NCBI RefSeq assembly: GCF_014207955.1
Contig: NZ_JACHLK010000014.1
Coordinates: forward strand, 1-64,000
Length of the DNA stretch: 64,000 nucleotides
DNA from: Acidovorax soli
GTDB taxonomy: Bacteria; Pseudomonadota; Gammaproteobacteria; Burkholderiales; Burkholderiaceae_C
Direction of reading: 5' to 3'
Part shown: piece after piece, positions 17,445 through 25,530 of the stretch
How positions within the stretch are numbered: position 1 is the stretch's first letter
Layout: each line of letters starts with the position of its first letter
The notes under the pieces: generated by a model
What the model saw: only the letters and a program-made list of their open reading frames with translations
Told to the model about the DNA's origin: nothing
Databases searched by the model: none
Program-made: the position numbers and the translations under genes

Positions 17445-19037
17445 TCATCGGAGCACCGGTGGCACCAGGATGGTGGGCGCGGCGGGGGCGGCCAGCTCGG
17501 GGTAGTCGCGGCTGTAGTGCAGGCCCCGGCTCTCACGGCGCATCTGCGCGCTGCGCACGATGAGATCGGCCACCTGCACCAGGTTGCGCAGCTCCAGCAG
17601 GTCGCGTGTGACGTGGAAGTGCGCATAGAACTCCTGTATCTCCGCCTGCAGCAGCGTGATGCGGTGGGCCGCGCGATCCAGCCGCTTGTTGGTGCGCACG
17701 ATGCCCACATAGTCCCACATGAAGCGGCGCAGCTCGTCCCAGTTGTGCGAGATGACCACGCACTCGTCGGCATCGGTCACGCGGCTGTCGTCCCATTGGG
17801 GCAGGGCGGGCAATTCGGCCGCTGGGGCGGCCGCGATGGCCTGGGCGGCTGCGCGTGCGAACACCATGCACTCGACCAGCGAATTGCTGGCCAGGCGGTT
17901 GGCGCCGTGCAGGCCGGTGCAGGCCGTCTCGCCGATGGCGAACAGGCCGGGCAGGTCGGTGCGGCCTGCCAGGTCGGTGAGCACGCCGCCGCAGGTGTAG
18001 TGCGCGGCCGGCACCACGGGGATGGGCTCCTTCGTGATGTCGATCCCCAGCTCGGCGCAGCGCGCGAGGATGTTGGGAAAGTGCTCCTGCAGGAACGCCG
18101 GGCTCTGGTGCGAGATGTCGAGGTGCACGCAGTCGAGGCCATGGCGCTTCATCTCGTAGTCGATGGCGCGGGCCACCACGTCGCGCGGCGCGAGTTCTGC
18201 GCGCTCATCGTGCTGGGGCATGAAGCGCGTGCCGCCGGCCGCAGCGGGCAGCTTGAGCAGGCCGCCCTCGCCGCGCACGGCCTCGGTGATGAGGAAGGAC
18301 TTGGCGTGCGGGTGGTACAGGCAGGTCGGGTGGAACTGGATGAACTCCAGGTTGGCCACACGGCAGCCCGCGCGCCACGCAGCCGCGATGCCGTCGCCCG
18401 TGGCGGTGTCGGGGTTGGTGGTGTACAGGTAGACCTTGCCCGCGCCGCCCGTGGCCAGGATGGTCTGCGGCGCACGGAAGGTGAGCACCTCGTCGGTGGC
18501 CTCGTCCAGCGCATACAGGCCCAGGCAGCGGTCGGCGCCCTTGGCACCGAGCTTGCGCGCCGTGATCAGGTCCACCAGGGTGTGCTGCTCGAACAGTGTG
18601 ATGCCCGGCGTGGCGCGCACCACCTCGATCAGCGTGCGCTGCACGGCCGCGCCCGTGGCGTCGGTGGCGTGCACGATGCGCCGCGCACTGTGGCCGCCCT
18701 CGCGCGTGAGGTGCAGGGCACCGTCCTCCAGCGAAAACGGCACGCCCAGTTGCTGCAGCCAGGCAATGGCCTCGGGCGCGTTCTCCACCACGAAACGCGT
18801 GGCCGCCAGGTCGCACAGGCCGGCGCCGGCCACCAGGGTGTCGTCCACATGGGCGCCGAAGCTGTCGCCCTCGGCCAGCACGGCGGCAATGCCGCCCTGG
18901 GCCCAGGCGCTGGCACCGTCGTTCAGCTGGCGCTTGGTGATCACGGCCACGCGGTGCGTGGGCGCCAGGTGCAGCGCGGCCGAGAGACCGGCGAGGCCGC
19001 TGCCTACGATGAGAACGTCGAAGTCGTGAGATGCCAT
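17445..19037 (-). CDS. nadB: L-aspartate oxidase
   Basis: NadB oxidises L-aspartate to iminoaspartate, the first step of de novo NAD synthesis, passing electrons to O2 or fumarate. The 530-residue flavoprotein starts with the FAD fold DVLIVGSGLAGLSAAL and contains GASAWAQGGIAAVL, the substrate-loop region GGHSARRI, LEFIQFHPT, HYTCGGV and GANRLASNSLVE. ATG 19037 is chosen since MASHDFDVLIVGSG is the typical beginning. It is the head of the queE-queD direction, while its partner genes nadC and nadA are on the + strand at 2-4 kb. Confidence 0.95.
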   Translation of the reverse strand: MASHDFDVLIVGSGLAGLSAALHLAPTHRVAVITKRQLNDGASAWAQGGIAAVLAEGDSFGAHVDDTLVAGAGLCDLAATRFVVENAPEAIAWLQQLGVPFSLEDGALHLTREGGHSARRIVHATDATGAAVQRTLIEVVRATPGITLFEQHTLVDLITARKLGAKGADRCLGLYALDEATDEVLTFRAPQTILATGGAGKVYLYTTNPDTATGDGIAAAWRAGCRVANLEFIQFHPTCLYHPHAKSFLITEAVRGEGGLLKLPAAAGGTRFMPQHDERAELAPRDVVARAIDYEMKRHGLDCVHLDISHQSPAFLQEHFPNILARCAELGIDITKEPIPVVPAAHYTCGGVLTDLAGRTDLPGLFAIGETACTGLHGANRLASNSLVECMVFARAAAQAIAAAPAAELPALPQWDDSRVTDADECVVISHNWDELRRFMWDYVGIVRTNKRLDRAAHRITLLQAEIQEFYAHFHVTRDLLELRNLVQVADLIVRSAQMRRESRGLHYSRDYPELAAPAAPTILVPPVLR

Positions 19038-19110
19038 GGCTACCAGAGCAGGTTGTGGGAGGGCCATGGCCGCCCGCCATGGCCGGAAAATCAGGTGGCG
19101 GTCGTCGTTG

Positions 19111-19956
19111 TCAGGCGGGCGTGTACGCCAGGCGCACGTAGATCGGCGCAAAGGCCTCGGCCTGGGTGATCTCGATCAGGGTTTCCTTGGCGAGCTCCAG
19201 CAGGGCGATGAAGGTCACCACCAGCACGGTGCTGCCGCGCTCGGGCTCGAACAGCTCCTCGAACTCCACGAAGCGGCGGCCCTGCAGCGTCTTGAGCACC
19301 ATGCTCATGTACTCGCGCACCGAGAGTTCCTCGCGCGTGATCTTGTGGTGCTGCACCAGCTTGGCGCGTTTCATGATGTCGCGCCAGGCCTCCTGCAGCT
19401 CCACCACGTGCACGTCGGGAAAACGCGGCTGCAGGCTTTGTTCGATGTAGACCTGGGCCTTGAGGAAGTCGCGCCCGTACTGCGGCAGGTGCGACAGGCG
19501 CATGGCGGCCATCTTCATCTGCTCGTACTCGAGCAGGCGGCGCACCAGCTCGGCGCGCGGGTCTTCGGGCTCCTCGCCGCCTTCCTGCTTCTTGGGCGGC
19601 AGCAGCATGCGCGACTTGATCTCGATCAGCATCGCCGCCATGAGCAGGTACTCGGCGGCCAGTTCCAGGTTGCGGCTGCGGATCTCGTCCACATACGCCA
19701 GGTACTGCTTCGTGACCCCCACCATGGGGATGTCCAGGATGTTGAAGTTCTGCTTGCGGATCAGGTAGAGCAGCAGGTCCAGCGGGCCTTCGAAGGCTTC
19801 GAGGAAGACTTCGAGCGCATCGGGCGGGATGTACAGGTCGGTGGGCAGGGCGAACAGGGGCTCGCCGTACAGGCGCGCCAGGGCGACCTGGTCCACCACG
19901 TCGGGCATGCCCTGGTCTTCGACCGTGGCATCGGCTTCGCTCGCGCTGCTGCTCAT
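19111..19956 (-). CDS. scpA: segregation and condensation protein A
   Basis: ScpA is the kleisin that links Smc and ScpB in the bacterial condensin, compacting and segregating the chromosome. The 281-residue protein has the N-terminal FEGPLDLLLYLIRKQNFNILDI block, AAEYLLMAAMLIEIKSRMLLP, and a C-terminal winged-helix region (VTFIALLELAKETLIEITQAEAFAPI). scpB is not in the window. The gene is downstream of the DUF3460 gene on the same strand and 73 bp upstream of nadB. Confidence 0.94.
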   Translation of the reverse strand: MSSSASEADATVEDQGMPDVVDQVALARLYGEPLFALPTDLYIPPDALEVFLEAFEGPLDLLLYLIRKQNFNILDIPMVGVTKQYLAYVDEIRSRNLELAAEYLLMAAMLIEIKSRMLLPPKKQEGGEEPEDPRAELVRRLLEYEQMKMAAMRLSHLPQYGRDFLKAQVYIEQSLQPRFPDVHVVELQEAWRDIMKRAKLVQHHKITREELSVREYMSMVLKTLQGRRFVEFEELFEPERGSTVLVVTFIALLELAKETLIEITQAEAFAPIYVRLAYTPA

Positions 19957-20031
19957 CGCTTGCTATGAAATGAAGAGCTTCAAACGCTTTGTGGAAAAGC
20001 GGTCGAAGCCATTTTCATGCGGAAAATACGC

Positions 20032-20238
20032 TCAGTCGGCGTTGGTCTGGTAGACGTAGGGCTTTTGCTCGACCTGGCCGGCGCGGTAGTCGCCCCAGAT
20101 CTTGCGGTCCACCTGCTTGTCCCACAGCAGGGCACGGCCGGCCTGTTGCTGGGCATCGAGTTCGGGCCGGCTCGCCTTGAGCTGGTTGATGAACTGCGTG
20201 GCGTCGGATTGGTAGTCGGGGCGGCGGAAAATGGACAT
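20032..20238 (-). CDS. DUF3460 family protein
   Basis: This 68-residue soluble protein (MSIFRRPDYQSDATQFINQL start) matches the small DUF3460 family of beta-proteobacteria, whose function is unknown. A good Shine-Dalgarno (AAGAGG) precedes ATG 20238, which decides against the longer in-frame start at 20283. scpA follows on the same strand; the pairing is common in Burkholderiales. A BamE-like gene is divergent only about 34-43 bp away. Confidence 0.85.
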   Translation of the reverse strand: MSIFRRPDYQSDATQFINQLKASRPELDAQQQAGRALLWDKQVDRKIWGDYRAGQVEQKPYVYQTNAD

Positions 20239-20272
20239 GGACTGGTAACCTCTTTTCCCTGATTTTACCGGG

Positions 20273-20794
20273 ATGCTCTCCATGCCCTCTTTTCACCGTG
20301 CCGCCGCCGCGGTCATCGCCACCCTGGCACTGCTGGCCGCCGCAGGCTGCGACCCCCAGCGCATCAGCGAATTGCAGCCCGGCGTGTCCACCGAGGCGGA
20401 CGTGCGCGACCGCTTCGGCGTGCCCGAAAACACCTGGAACGAAGCCGATGGCAGCCGCACCTTCGAGTACAACCGCCAGCCGGCTGGCCAGGTCAACTAC
20501 ATGATCGCCATCGGGGCCGACGGCAAGCTGATTGCCGTGCGCCAGGTGCTCACACCCGAGAATTTCGCCAAGGTGCAGCCCGGCATGGCCATGGATGCCG
20601 TGCGCCGCCTGCTGGGCAAGGCCGCCAAGGTGGTGCCCTACCCGCTCAAGGATGAAATCCACGTGCAATGGCGCTTTGCCAATGCGCGCAACGAGCCGCA
20701 GGTGTTCACCGTGGTCCAGGGGCCGGGCGCCCTGGTGCTGCGCACCGAGACCGGGCCCGACCTCGACGCGCCCGAGCTCAAGGGCGGCAAGTAG
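20273..20794 (+). CDS. BamE/SmpA-like outer-membrane lipoprotein
   Basis: The ~170-residue product has a lipoprotein signal with lipobox LAAAGC, followed by an SmpA/OmlA-type segment (LQPGVSTEADVRDRFGVPENTW, with a second copy VQPGMAMDAVRRLLGKA), the repeated helix-turn seen in BamE-like folds. BamE proteins assist beta-barrel assembly; this one is longer than BamE and has two such motifs, so it may be a paralog with another role. Start ATG 20273 or 20282 cannot be separated. It is convergent with the SulP gene. Confidence 0.8.
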   Translation: MLSMPSFHRAAAAVIATLALLAAAGCDPQRISELQPGVSTEADVRDRFGVPENTWNEADGSRTFEYNRQPAGQVNYMIAIGADGKLIAVRQVLTPENFAKVQPGMAMDAVRRLLGKAAKVVPYPLKDEIHVQWRFANARNEPQVFTVVQGPGALVLRTETGPDLDAPELKGGK

Positions 20795-20797
20795 GCC

Positions 20798-20830
20798 GCC
20801 AGCCAGGGGCCTTCATGGCCCCCCGCTGGC
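20798..20830. terminator. hairpin between convergent BamE-like and SulP genes
   Basis: GGGGCC-TTCAT-GGCCCC forms the core stem (20806-20822), extended by GCCAGC (20798-20803) and GCTGGC (20825-20830) across a 2-base bulge on each side. It spans the end of the SulP gene and starts 3 bases after the stop of the lipoprotein gene. No clear T tract; candidate bidirectional terminator. Confidence 0.5.
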
Positions 20831-22462
20831 CTGGCACCGGGCGGCAAAACCCGATCGCTCCATCAGCGAGCGCGGCTGCTCGTGCAGGTGCACGATGCGC
20901 AGCGTTCCGCCACGCTGCTCCACCGCCTTGAGGACCTGGCCCAGCGCATCCAGGCCCGTGGTATCGAGGGCCACGAGCTCGCTGGCATCGAGCACCACGT
21001 CCGTGCCCGCGGGGCTGGCCTCCACCGCCTGCACGATGGGGTCGATCTTGGCCGCCGCGCCGAAGAACAGCGCGCCGTGCAGGCGCCAGGTCTGGGTGGA
21101 GCGGCCGGGTGCCACCGTTGCCGGCGCTTGCAGCTCGGCCTTGAACAGCCCGCTCATGCGCCGCACGAACAGGGCGCAGGCCAGGAGCAGCCCCACCTCG
21201 ACCGCCACCGTGAGATCGAACACCACGGTGAGGAAGAAGGTGCCCAGCATCAGCAGCCGGTAGTGGTTGCTGAACTGGCGCAGGCGCGCAAATTCGTGCC
21301 ATTCGCCCATGTTCCAGGCCACGAAGAGCAATATGCCCGCGAGCACCGCCAGCGGGATGTGCAGCGCCAGCGGGGCGGCGGCCAGCACGATCACGGCCAG
21401 CGTGGCTGCATGCACGATGCCGGCCACCGGCGAGGTCGCGCCCGAGCGGATGTTGGTGACCGTGCGCGCGATCGTGCCCGTGGCCGGCATGCCGCCGAAG
21501 AAGGGCACGACCAGGTTGGCCACGCCCTGGGCCATGAGCTCCTGGTTGGGGTCGTGCTTGCGGTGGTGGCTGTCGGTGGCGAGCTGGTCGGCCACGCGCG
21601 CGCACAGCAGCGATTCGATCGCGCCCAGCAGGGCGATGGTGAGCGTGGGCGTGACCAGGAGGCGCACCGTCTCCCACGAAAAATCGGGCAGCTCGAAAGC
21701 CGGCAACCCCTGCGGAATGCCGCCAAAGCGCGAGCCTATGGTCTCCACCGGGAACTCCATGGCAAAGGCCAGCAGGCTCAGCGTGACCAGGGCCACCACC
21801 GGGGCGGGCACGCGCGCGAAGCTGCGCACGCTGTAGCCGTCCATCAGCCGCACCACGGGCGAGCCCTTCATGAACAGGCGCGGCCACACGAACAGGCCCA
21901 CCACGCAGGCCGTGCCCAGGCCGAAGGCATAGGGGTTGAAGCTGTCGATGTGGCGCGCCAGCGTGCCCACCTGCGAGAAGAAGTCGCCCGGCATGCGTGC
22001 GATGGACAGGCCCAGCCAGTCCTTGACTTGCGACAAGGCGATGAGCACGGCGATGCCGTTGGTGAAGCCGATGACGATGCTCACCGGAACGAAGCGCACC
22101 AGCGTGCCCAGGCGGAACAGGCCCAAGAGCACCAGCAGCACGCCCGCGCAGGCGGTGGAAATGAGCAGGTTGGCCACGCCATAGCGCTCGACGATGCCGT
22201 AGACGATGACGATGAAGGCCCCCGCAGGCCCGCCGATCTGCACATTGGTGCCGCCCAGCGCCGAGATCAGGAAGCCCGCGATGATGGCCGTCCACAGCCC
22301 GGCCCCGGGCGGCAGGCCGCTGGCGATTGCAAAGGCCATGGCCAGCGGCAGGGCCACGATGCCCACGGTGATGCCCGCGCCCACATCGGCCAGGCAACGG
22401 CTGCGGTTGTAGCCGCTCAGGGCATCGATCAGCCGCGGGTGGAAGGCGAAGGACAGCTGCAT
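20813..22462 (-). CDS. SulP-family anion transporter with STAS domain
   Basis: This 549-residue inner-membrane protein has the SLC26/SulP transport domain (about 12-14 helices; GITVGIVALPLAMAFAIASG near residue 30, then GGTNVQIGGPAGAFIVIV) and a C-terminal STAS domain (about 445-540) with VVLDASELVALDTTGLDAL. Members carry sulfate, bicarbonate or dicarboxylates; the substrate here is not evident. ATG 22462 is used because the transport domain begins at once (MQLSFAFHPRLIDALSGYNR). It is divergent from the YitT-family gene. Confidence 0.9.
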   Translation of the reverse strand: MQLSFAFHPRLIDALSGYNRSRCLADVGAGITVGIVALPLAMAFAIASGLPPGAGLWTAIIAGFLISALGGTNVQIGGPAGAFIVIVYGIVERYGVANLLISTACAGVLLVLLGLFRLGTLVRFVPVSIVIGFTNGIAVLIALSQVKDWLGLSIARMPGDFFSQVGTLARHIDSFNPYAFGLGTACVVGLFVWPRLFMKGSPVVRLMDGYSVRSFARVPAPVVALVTLSLLAFAMEFPVETIGSRFGGIPQGLPAFELPDFSWETVRLLVTPTLTIALLGAIESLLCARVADQLATDSHHRKHDPNQELMAQGVANLVVPFFGGMPATGTIARTVTNIRSGATSPVAGIVHAATLAVIVLAAAPLALHIPLAVLAGILLFVAWNMGEWHEFARLRQFSNHYRLLMLGTFFLTVVFDLTVAVEVGLLLACALFVRRMSGLFKAELQAPATVAPGRSTQTWRLHGALFFGAAAKIDPIVQAVEASPAGTDVVLDASELVALDTTGLDALGQVLKAVEQRGGTLRIVHLHEQPRSLMERSGFAARCQASGGP

Positions 22463-22644
22463 GGCAAGGAGGGCACCAGTGTAGTCCCCGGCGGCGCAGG
22501 CGCAATACCGGACCACGGTACCGCACAGGGGGTGAAAGGTGCCGGCGATGCAAGCATTTCCTGTGCCGGCCTTGGCGCGGTGCTTGCTTGTGCCCATGCA
22601 GACCCCTGTTGTCCGATAGCCGCTGTATGCTGATGCACCGACCC

Positions 22645-23286
22645 ATGCCCGACCCTTCCCCTTCGCCCCTTGTCGAACCCGACACCCCCGAGTCCCTGCG
22701 CCACGGCACCTACGAGGACGCCCAGGCCATCTTCGCGGGCACGCTGTTCGTGGCCATGGCGCTCATGCTGTTCAACCAGGCCGGGCTGCTGGTGGGCGGC
22801 ACGGCGGGCATCGCCTTCCTCGCGCACTACGTCACCGGGGTGTCGTTCGGCAAGCTGTTCTTCCTGGTGAACCTGCCGTTCTACTGGTTCGCCTGGACGC
22901 GCATGGGGCGCGAGTTCACGCTCAAGACCTTTGTCTCGGTGGCGCTGCTCTCGGGGCTCACCGAGCTGTTTCCGCACGTCATGCACGTGGACTACCTCAA
23001 TCCCCTGTTCGCCTCGCTGCTGGGCGGGCTGCTGCTGGGCACGGGCTGCCTGTTCCTGGCGCGCCACCGCTCCAGCCTGGGTGGTGCCACGGTGCTGTCG
23101 CTGTACATGCAGGACCGCTACGGCGTGCGCGCGGGCAAGGTGCAGATGGGCATCGATGGCGCCGTGGTGCTGATGGCGCTGTTCATCGTGCCGCCCGAGC
23201 GGGTGGCGTACTCGGTGCTCGCGGTGCTGGTGATGAGCGGCTTTCTCTGGATCAGCCACCGCCCGGGGCGCTACGTCGGTCACTGA
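22645..23286 (+). CDS. YitT-family integral membrane protein
   Basis: The 213-residue product has about five or six transmembrane helices and matches the YitT family: AIFAGTLFVAMALMLFNQAGLLVGGTAGIAFL at the first helices and GGLLLGTGCLFLARHRSSLGG in the middle. The function of the family is unknown. Starts at 22627, 22633 and 22645 are in frame; I give the last since a polar leader begins there. A repeat element lies immediately downstream. Confidence 0.82.
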   Translation: MPDPSPSPLVEPDTPESLRHGTYEDAQAIFAGTLFVAMALMLFNQAGLLVGGTAGIAFLAHYVTGVSFGKLFFLVNLPFYWFAWTRMGREFTLKTFVSVALLSGLTELFPHVMHVDYLNPLFASLLGGLLLGTGCLFLARHRSSLGGATVLSLYMQDRYGVRAGKVQMGIDGAVVLMALFIVPPERVAYSVLAVLVMSGFLWISHRPGRYVGH

Positions 23287-23296
23287 AGGGAAACAC

Positions 23297-23430
23297 CCCC
23301 TGAGTCGCTTCGCGCCTTCCCCCTCTCTCATATTGCTTCGCAATCTGGGAGGGGGACGCCTCCGGTGCGGCGGGGCGGCCCTTGCACGGGGCACTGGCCT
23401 TGGCCGCGTCAGTTTCATGCGTCGCGGGTA
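23297..23430 (+). repeat. intergenic hairpin repeat, copy A
   Basis: This ~134-bp segment is closely matched, in opposite orientation, by 36915-37073. A ~63-bp core (23301-23363, beginning TGAGTCGCTTCGCGCC) is almost identical between copies. It contains a nested hairpin: ATTGC-TTC-GCAAT within CCCCCTC and GAGGGGG. It sits between the convergent YitT and PrpR-like genes, and its right end supplies the last codons and stop of the PrpR-like gene. I infer a dispersed repeat acting as a transcription boundary. Confidence 0.85.
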
Positions 23431-25364
23431 GCTGTCTGCGGCTTCTCGCCTTCCAGCTCGCGCAGCCAGCGCCACAGCGTGGAGCGGCTCACGCCCAGGC
23501 GCTGCGCGGCCTCGGCCCGGCGCCCGCCGGCCAGTTCCATGGCCCGGGCCACGCGCTCGGCCAGCGGCAGGTCCGCAGCGCCTGCGGCCGCGCCGGGTTG
23601 CGCGAACAGCTCCGGGCAGTCGTGTGCCAGCTCGGTGTAGCGCACAGCGTCCACCCGGTCGAACTGCAGCAAAAAGACGGCGATGCGCTCGGCCAGGTTC
23701 TCCAGTTCGCGCACATTGCCCGGCCAGCCGTAGGCGGTGAGCAGCGGCAGCAGCGGCGCCAGCGCGGCGGCCGCATCCAGGGGCGAGCCCAGCCGCGCCA
23801 GGCAGCGTGCCACCAGCGGCGTGGCGATGGCGGCGATGTCCTCGCGCCGCTCGCGCAGCGCGGGCAGGGCCAGGCGCAGCGTGTTCAGGCGGTAGTACAA
23901 GTCCTGGCGAAAGCGCTGCTGGGCGATCAGTTCCACCAGCGGTTGGTGCGTGGCTGCGATCACGCGCACGTCGATGGGGATGGGCGCGGTGGCGCCCAGG
24001 CGCATGATCTCGCGTTCCTGCAGCACGCGCAGGAGGCGCGTCTGCAGCGGCAGCGGCATGTCGCCGATCTCGTCCAGGAACAGCGTGCCCGTGTGCGCCG
24101 CCTCGAACAGCCCGCGCTTGCCGCCCCGGCGCGAGCCGGTGAAGGCGCCTTCCTCGTAGCCGAAGAGCTCGCTCTCGAGCAGTGATTCGGGGAAGGAGGC
24201 GCAGTTCACCGCCACGAAGGGTCTTCCTGCACGGCTGCTGTCGTTGTGCATGGCCTGGGCGAACAGTTCCTTGCCCACACCGCTTTCGCCCGTGACCAGC
24301 ACGCCGAGGTCGGTGCGCGCAAAGCGCCGTGCGCTGGCAACGGCGCGCTGCAGCGCCGGGCTGGTGCCGGCCAGGCTGCCGAAGCCGTGGCGCGCCGCGT
24401 GCTGCTGGCGCCGCTGCATCATGCGCAGGCTGGTGTCGGCCGCCTGGATGGTGCCCGCGTCGTACAGCGTGAGCGCCGCGCCCACGATCTCGCCATGCTC
24501 GCGGATGGGCGTGCGGTGGGCCACCCAGTCGCGCTGCGCGAAGCGCTGGGCCACGGCGCGCTCCTCAAGGCCGCTGTCCAGCGTGGTGCGCAGCGACAGC
24601 GCGGGCTGCAGCGCATCGAGTGCCTGGCCCTGCACGCGCAGGCCGGGGCCGCCCAGCAACTGCTGCATGGGCGGGTTCACGGCGATGATGCGGTCCTGCC
24701 GGTCCACGGCGACCACGGCCTCCTGCAGGTTGTGCAGCACGCTGTGCAGCTGCTCGTAGCGGCCGGCCTCCAGCCGCGCCACACGTGCCAGTTCCAGCGC
24801 ATCGTCGAACCCCTTGCGGATGCTGGCCAGCGAATAGGCCAGCAGGCCCACCAGGCCCGCCTCCTCGGCCAGCTCCACCACCAGGCTGGAGCCGACGATG
24901 ACCGTGAAGCCCTCGCGCCGCAGCGCCTCGAAGCGCTGGCGCGCGTCGTCGGGCGTCTGGTAGGCGTGCTGGCTGATCTCGATGTTGAGCAGGTCCTTCA
25001 CCGCGTCGAGCTCGGGGATGGTCTGCCCGTACATCACCACGCCCACCCGTTCTGCGATGCGCCGGGCCTTGATCAGCGCCTGCAGCAGGTCGAAGCCGCC
25101 CAGCTGGATGGTGGCCACCGGCGCGCGCAGCCCCGCACGCAGGATGCTGGCGTTGGAGCCCGCGCTCACGAAGGCATCCACCACGCCGCGCTCCACCCGG
25201 TCCTGCGCAATCGCCAGCGCCCCGCCGAAGGTGCCGTCCACCACCTCGATCTGCGCGCGGCCCGCGTACTCGGCCACCACCGGCATGGCGAACTCGCGGA
25301 TCTGCCGGTAGCTCAGGAAGCACAGGCGCGGCAGGCCGGTGGGCGTGAAGGGGGAGGGTGCCAT
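23415..25364 (-). CDS. PrpR-type sigma-54-dependent activator
   Basis: This 649-residue enhancer-binding protein has an N-terminal PrpR sensor domain (about 10-190; binds small organic acids or their derivatives in relatives), a PAS domain (about 205-305), a sigma-54 AAA+ domain with Walker A TGESGVGKE (358-366), the sigma-54 contact loop GAFTGS (406-411) and Walker B LFLDEIGD, and a Fis-type HTH at the end (RRAEAAQRLGVSRSTLWRWL). ATG 25364 has an AGGAG site 8 bases upstream. It is divergent from the CoA-transferase operon, which has a -24/-12 promoter, so it is very likely that operon's activator. Confidence 0.92.
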   Translation of the reverse strand: MAPSPFTPTGLPRLCFLSYRQIREFAMPVVAEYAGRAQIEVVDGTFGGALAIAQDRVERGVVDAFVSAGSNASILRAGLRAPVATIQLGGFDLLQALIKARRIAERVGVVMYGQTIPELDAVKDLLNIEISQHAYQTPDDARQRFEALRREGFTVIVGSSLVVELAEEAGLVGLLAYSLASIRKGFDDALELARVARLEAGRYEQLHSVLHNLQEAVVAVDRQDRIIAVNPPMQQLLGGPGLRVQGQALDALQPALSLRTTLDSGLEERAVAQRFAQRDWVAHRTPIREHGEIVGAALTLYDAGTIQAADTSLRMMQRRQQHAARHGFGSLAGTSPALQRAVASARRFARTDLGVLVTGESGVGKELFAQAMHNDSSRAGRPFVAVNCASFPESLLESELFGYEEGAFTGSRRGGKRGLFEAAHTGTLFLDEIGDMPLPLQTRLLRVLQEREIMRLGATAPIPIDVRVIAATHQPLVELIAQQRFRQDLYYRLNTLRLALPALRERREDIAAIATPLVARCLARLGSPLDAAAALAPLLPLLTAYGWPGNVRELENLAERIAVFLLQFDRVDAVRYTELAHDCPELFAQPGAAAGAADLPLAERVARAMELAGGRRAEAAQRLGVSRSTLWRWLRELEGEKPQTATRDA

Positions 25365-25374
25365 GCGTGTCTCC

Positions 25375-25411
25375 TGAAACGTCAAATTGTTTCATGAATG
25401 TTGCATGAAAC
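25375..25411. promoter_or_regulatory. candidate operator for the PrpR-type activator
   Basis: An 8-bp perfect inverted repeat, GTTTCATG (25389-25396) and CATGAAAC (25404-25411), is separated by 7 bases. A third half-site TGAAAC lies at 25375-25380 and pairs with the left arm as a second overlapping dyad. The site is 66 bp upstream of the -24 element, a normal distance for an enhancer-like activator site, and overlaps the activator's own leader, suggesting autoregulation. Confidence 0.6.
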
Positions 25412-25476
25412 GTTTTATTGCCCTGGTGATTTTGAAAATTCCAATGAAATCAATCACTTGCATCGTTGCATCAAGC

Positions 25477-25492
25477 TGGCACGCACCGTGCA
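25477..25492 (+). promoter_or_regulatory. sigma-54 (-24/-12) promoter
   Basis: TGGCAC (25477-25482), 5 bases, GTGCA (25488-25492). The invariant GG (25478-25479) and GC (25490-25491) are exactly 10 bases apart; only one position differs from the consensus TGGCAC-N5-TTGCA. The predicted transcript start near 25503 leaves the GTG at 25531 as the first sensible start, with its ribosome site AAGGAG in between. Confidence 0.8.
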
Positions 25493-25530
25493 AACAGGGG
25501 AAGCATTCAACGACCAAGGAGACACACCAC

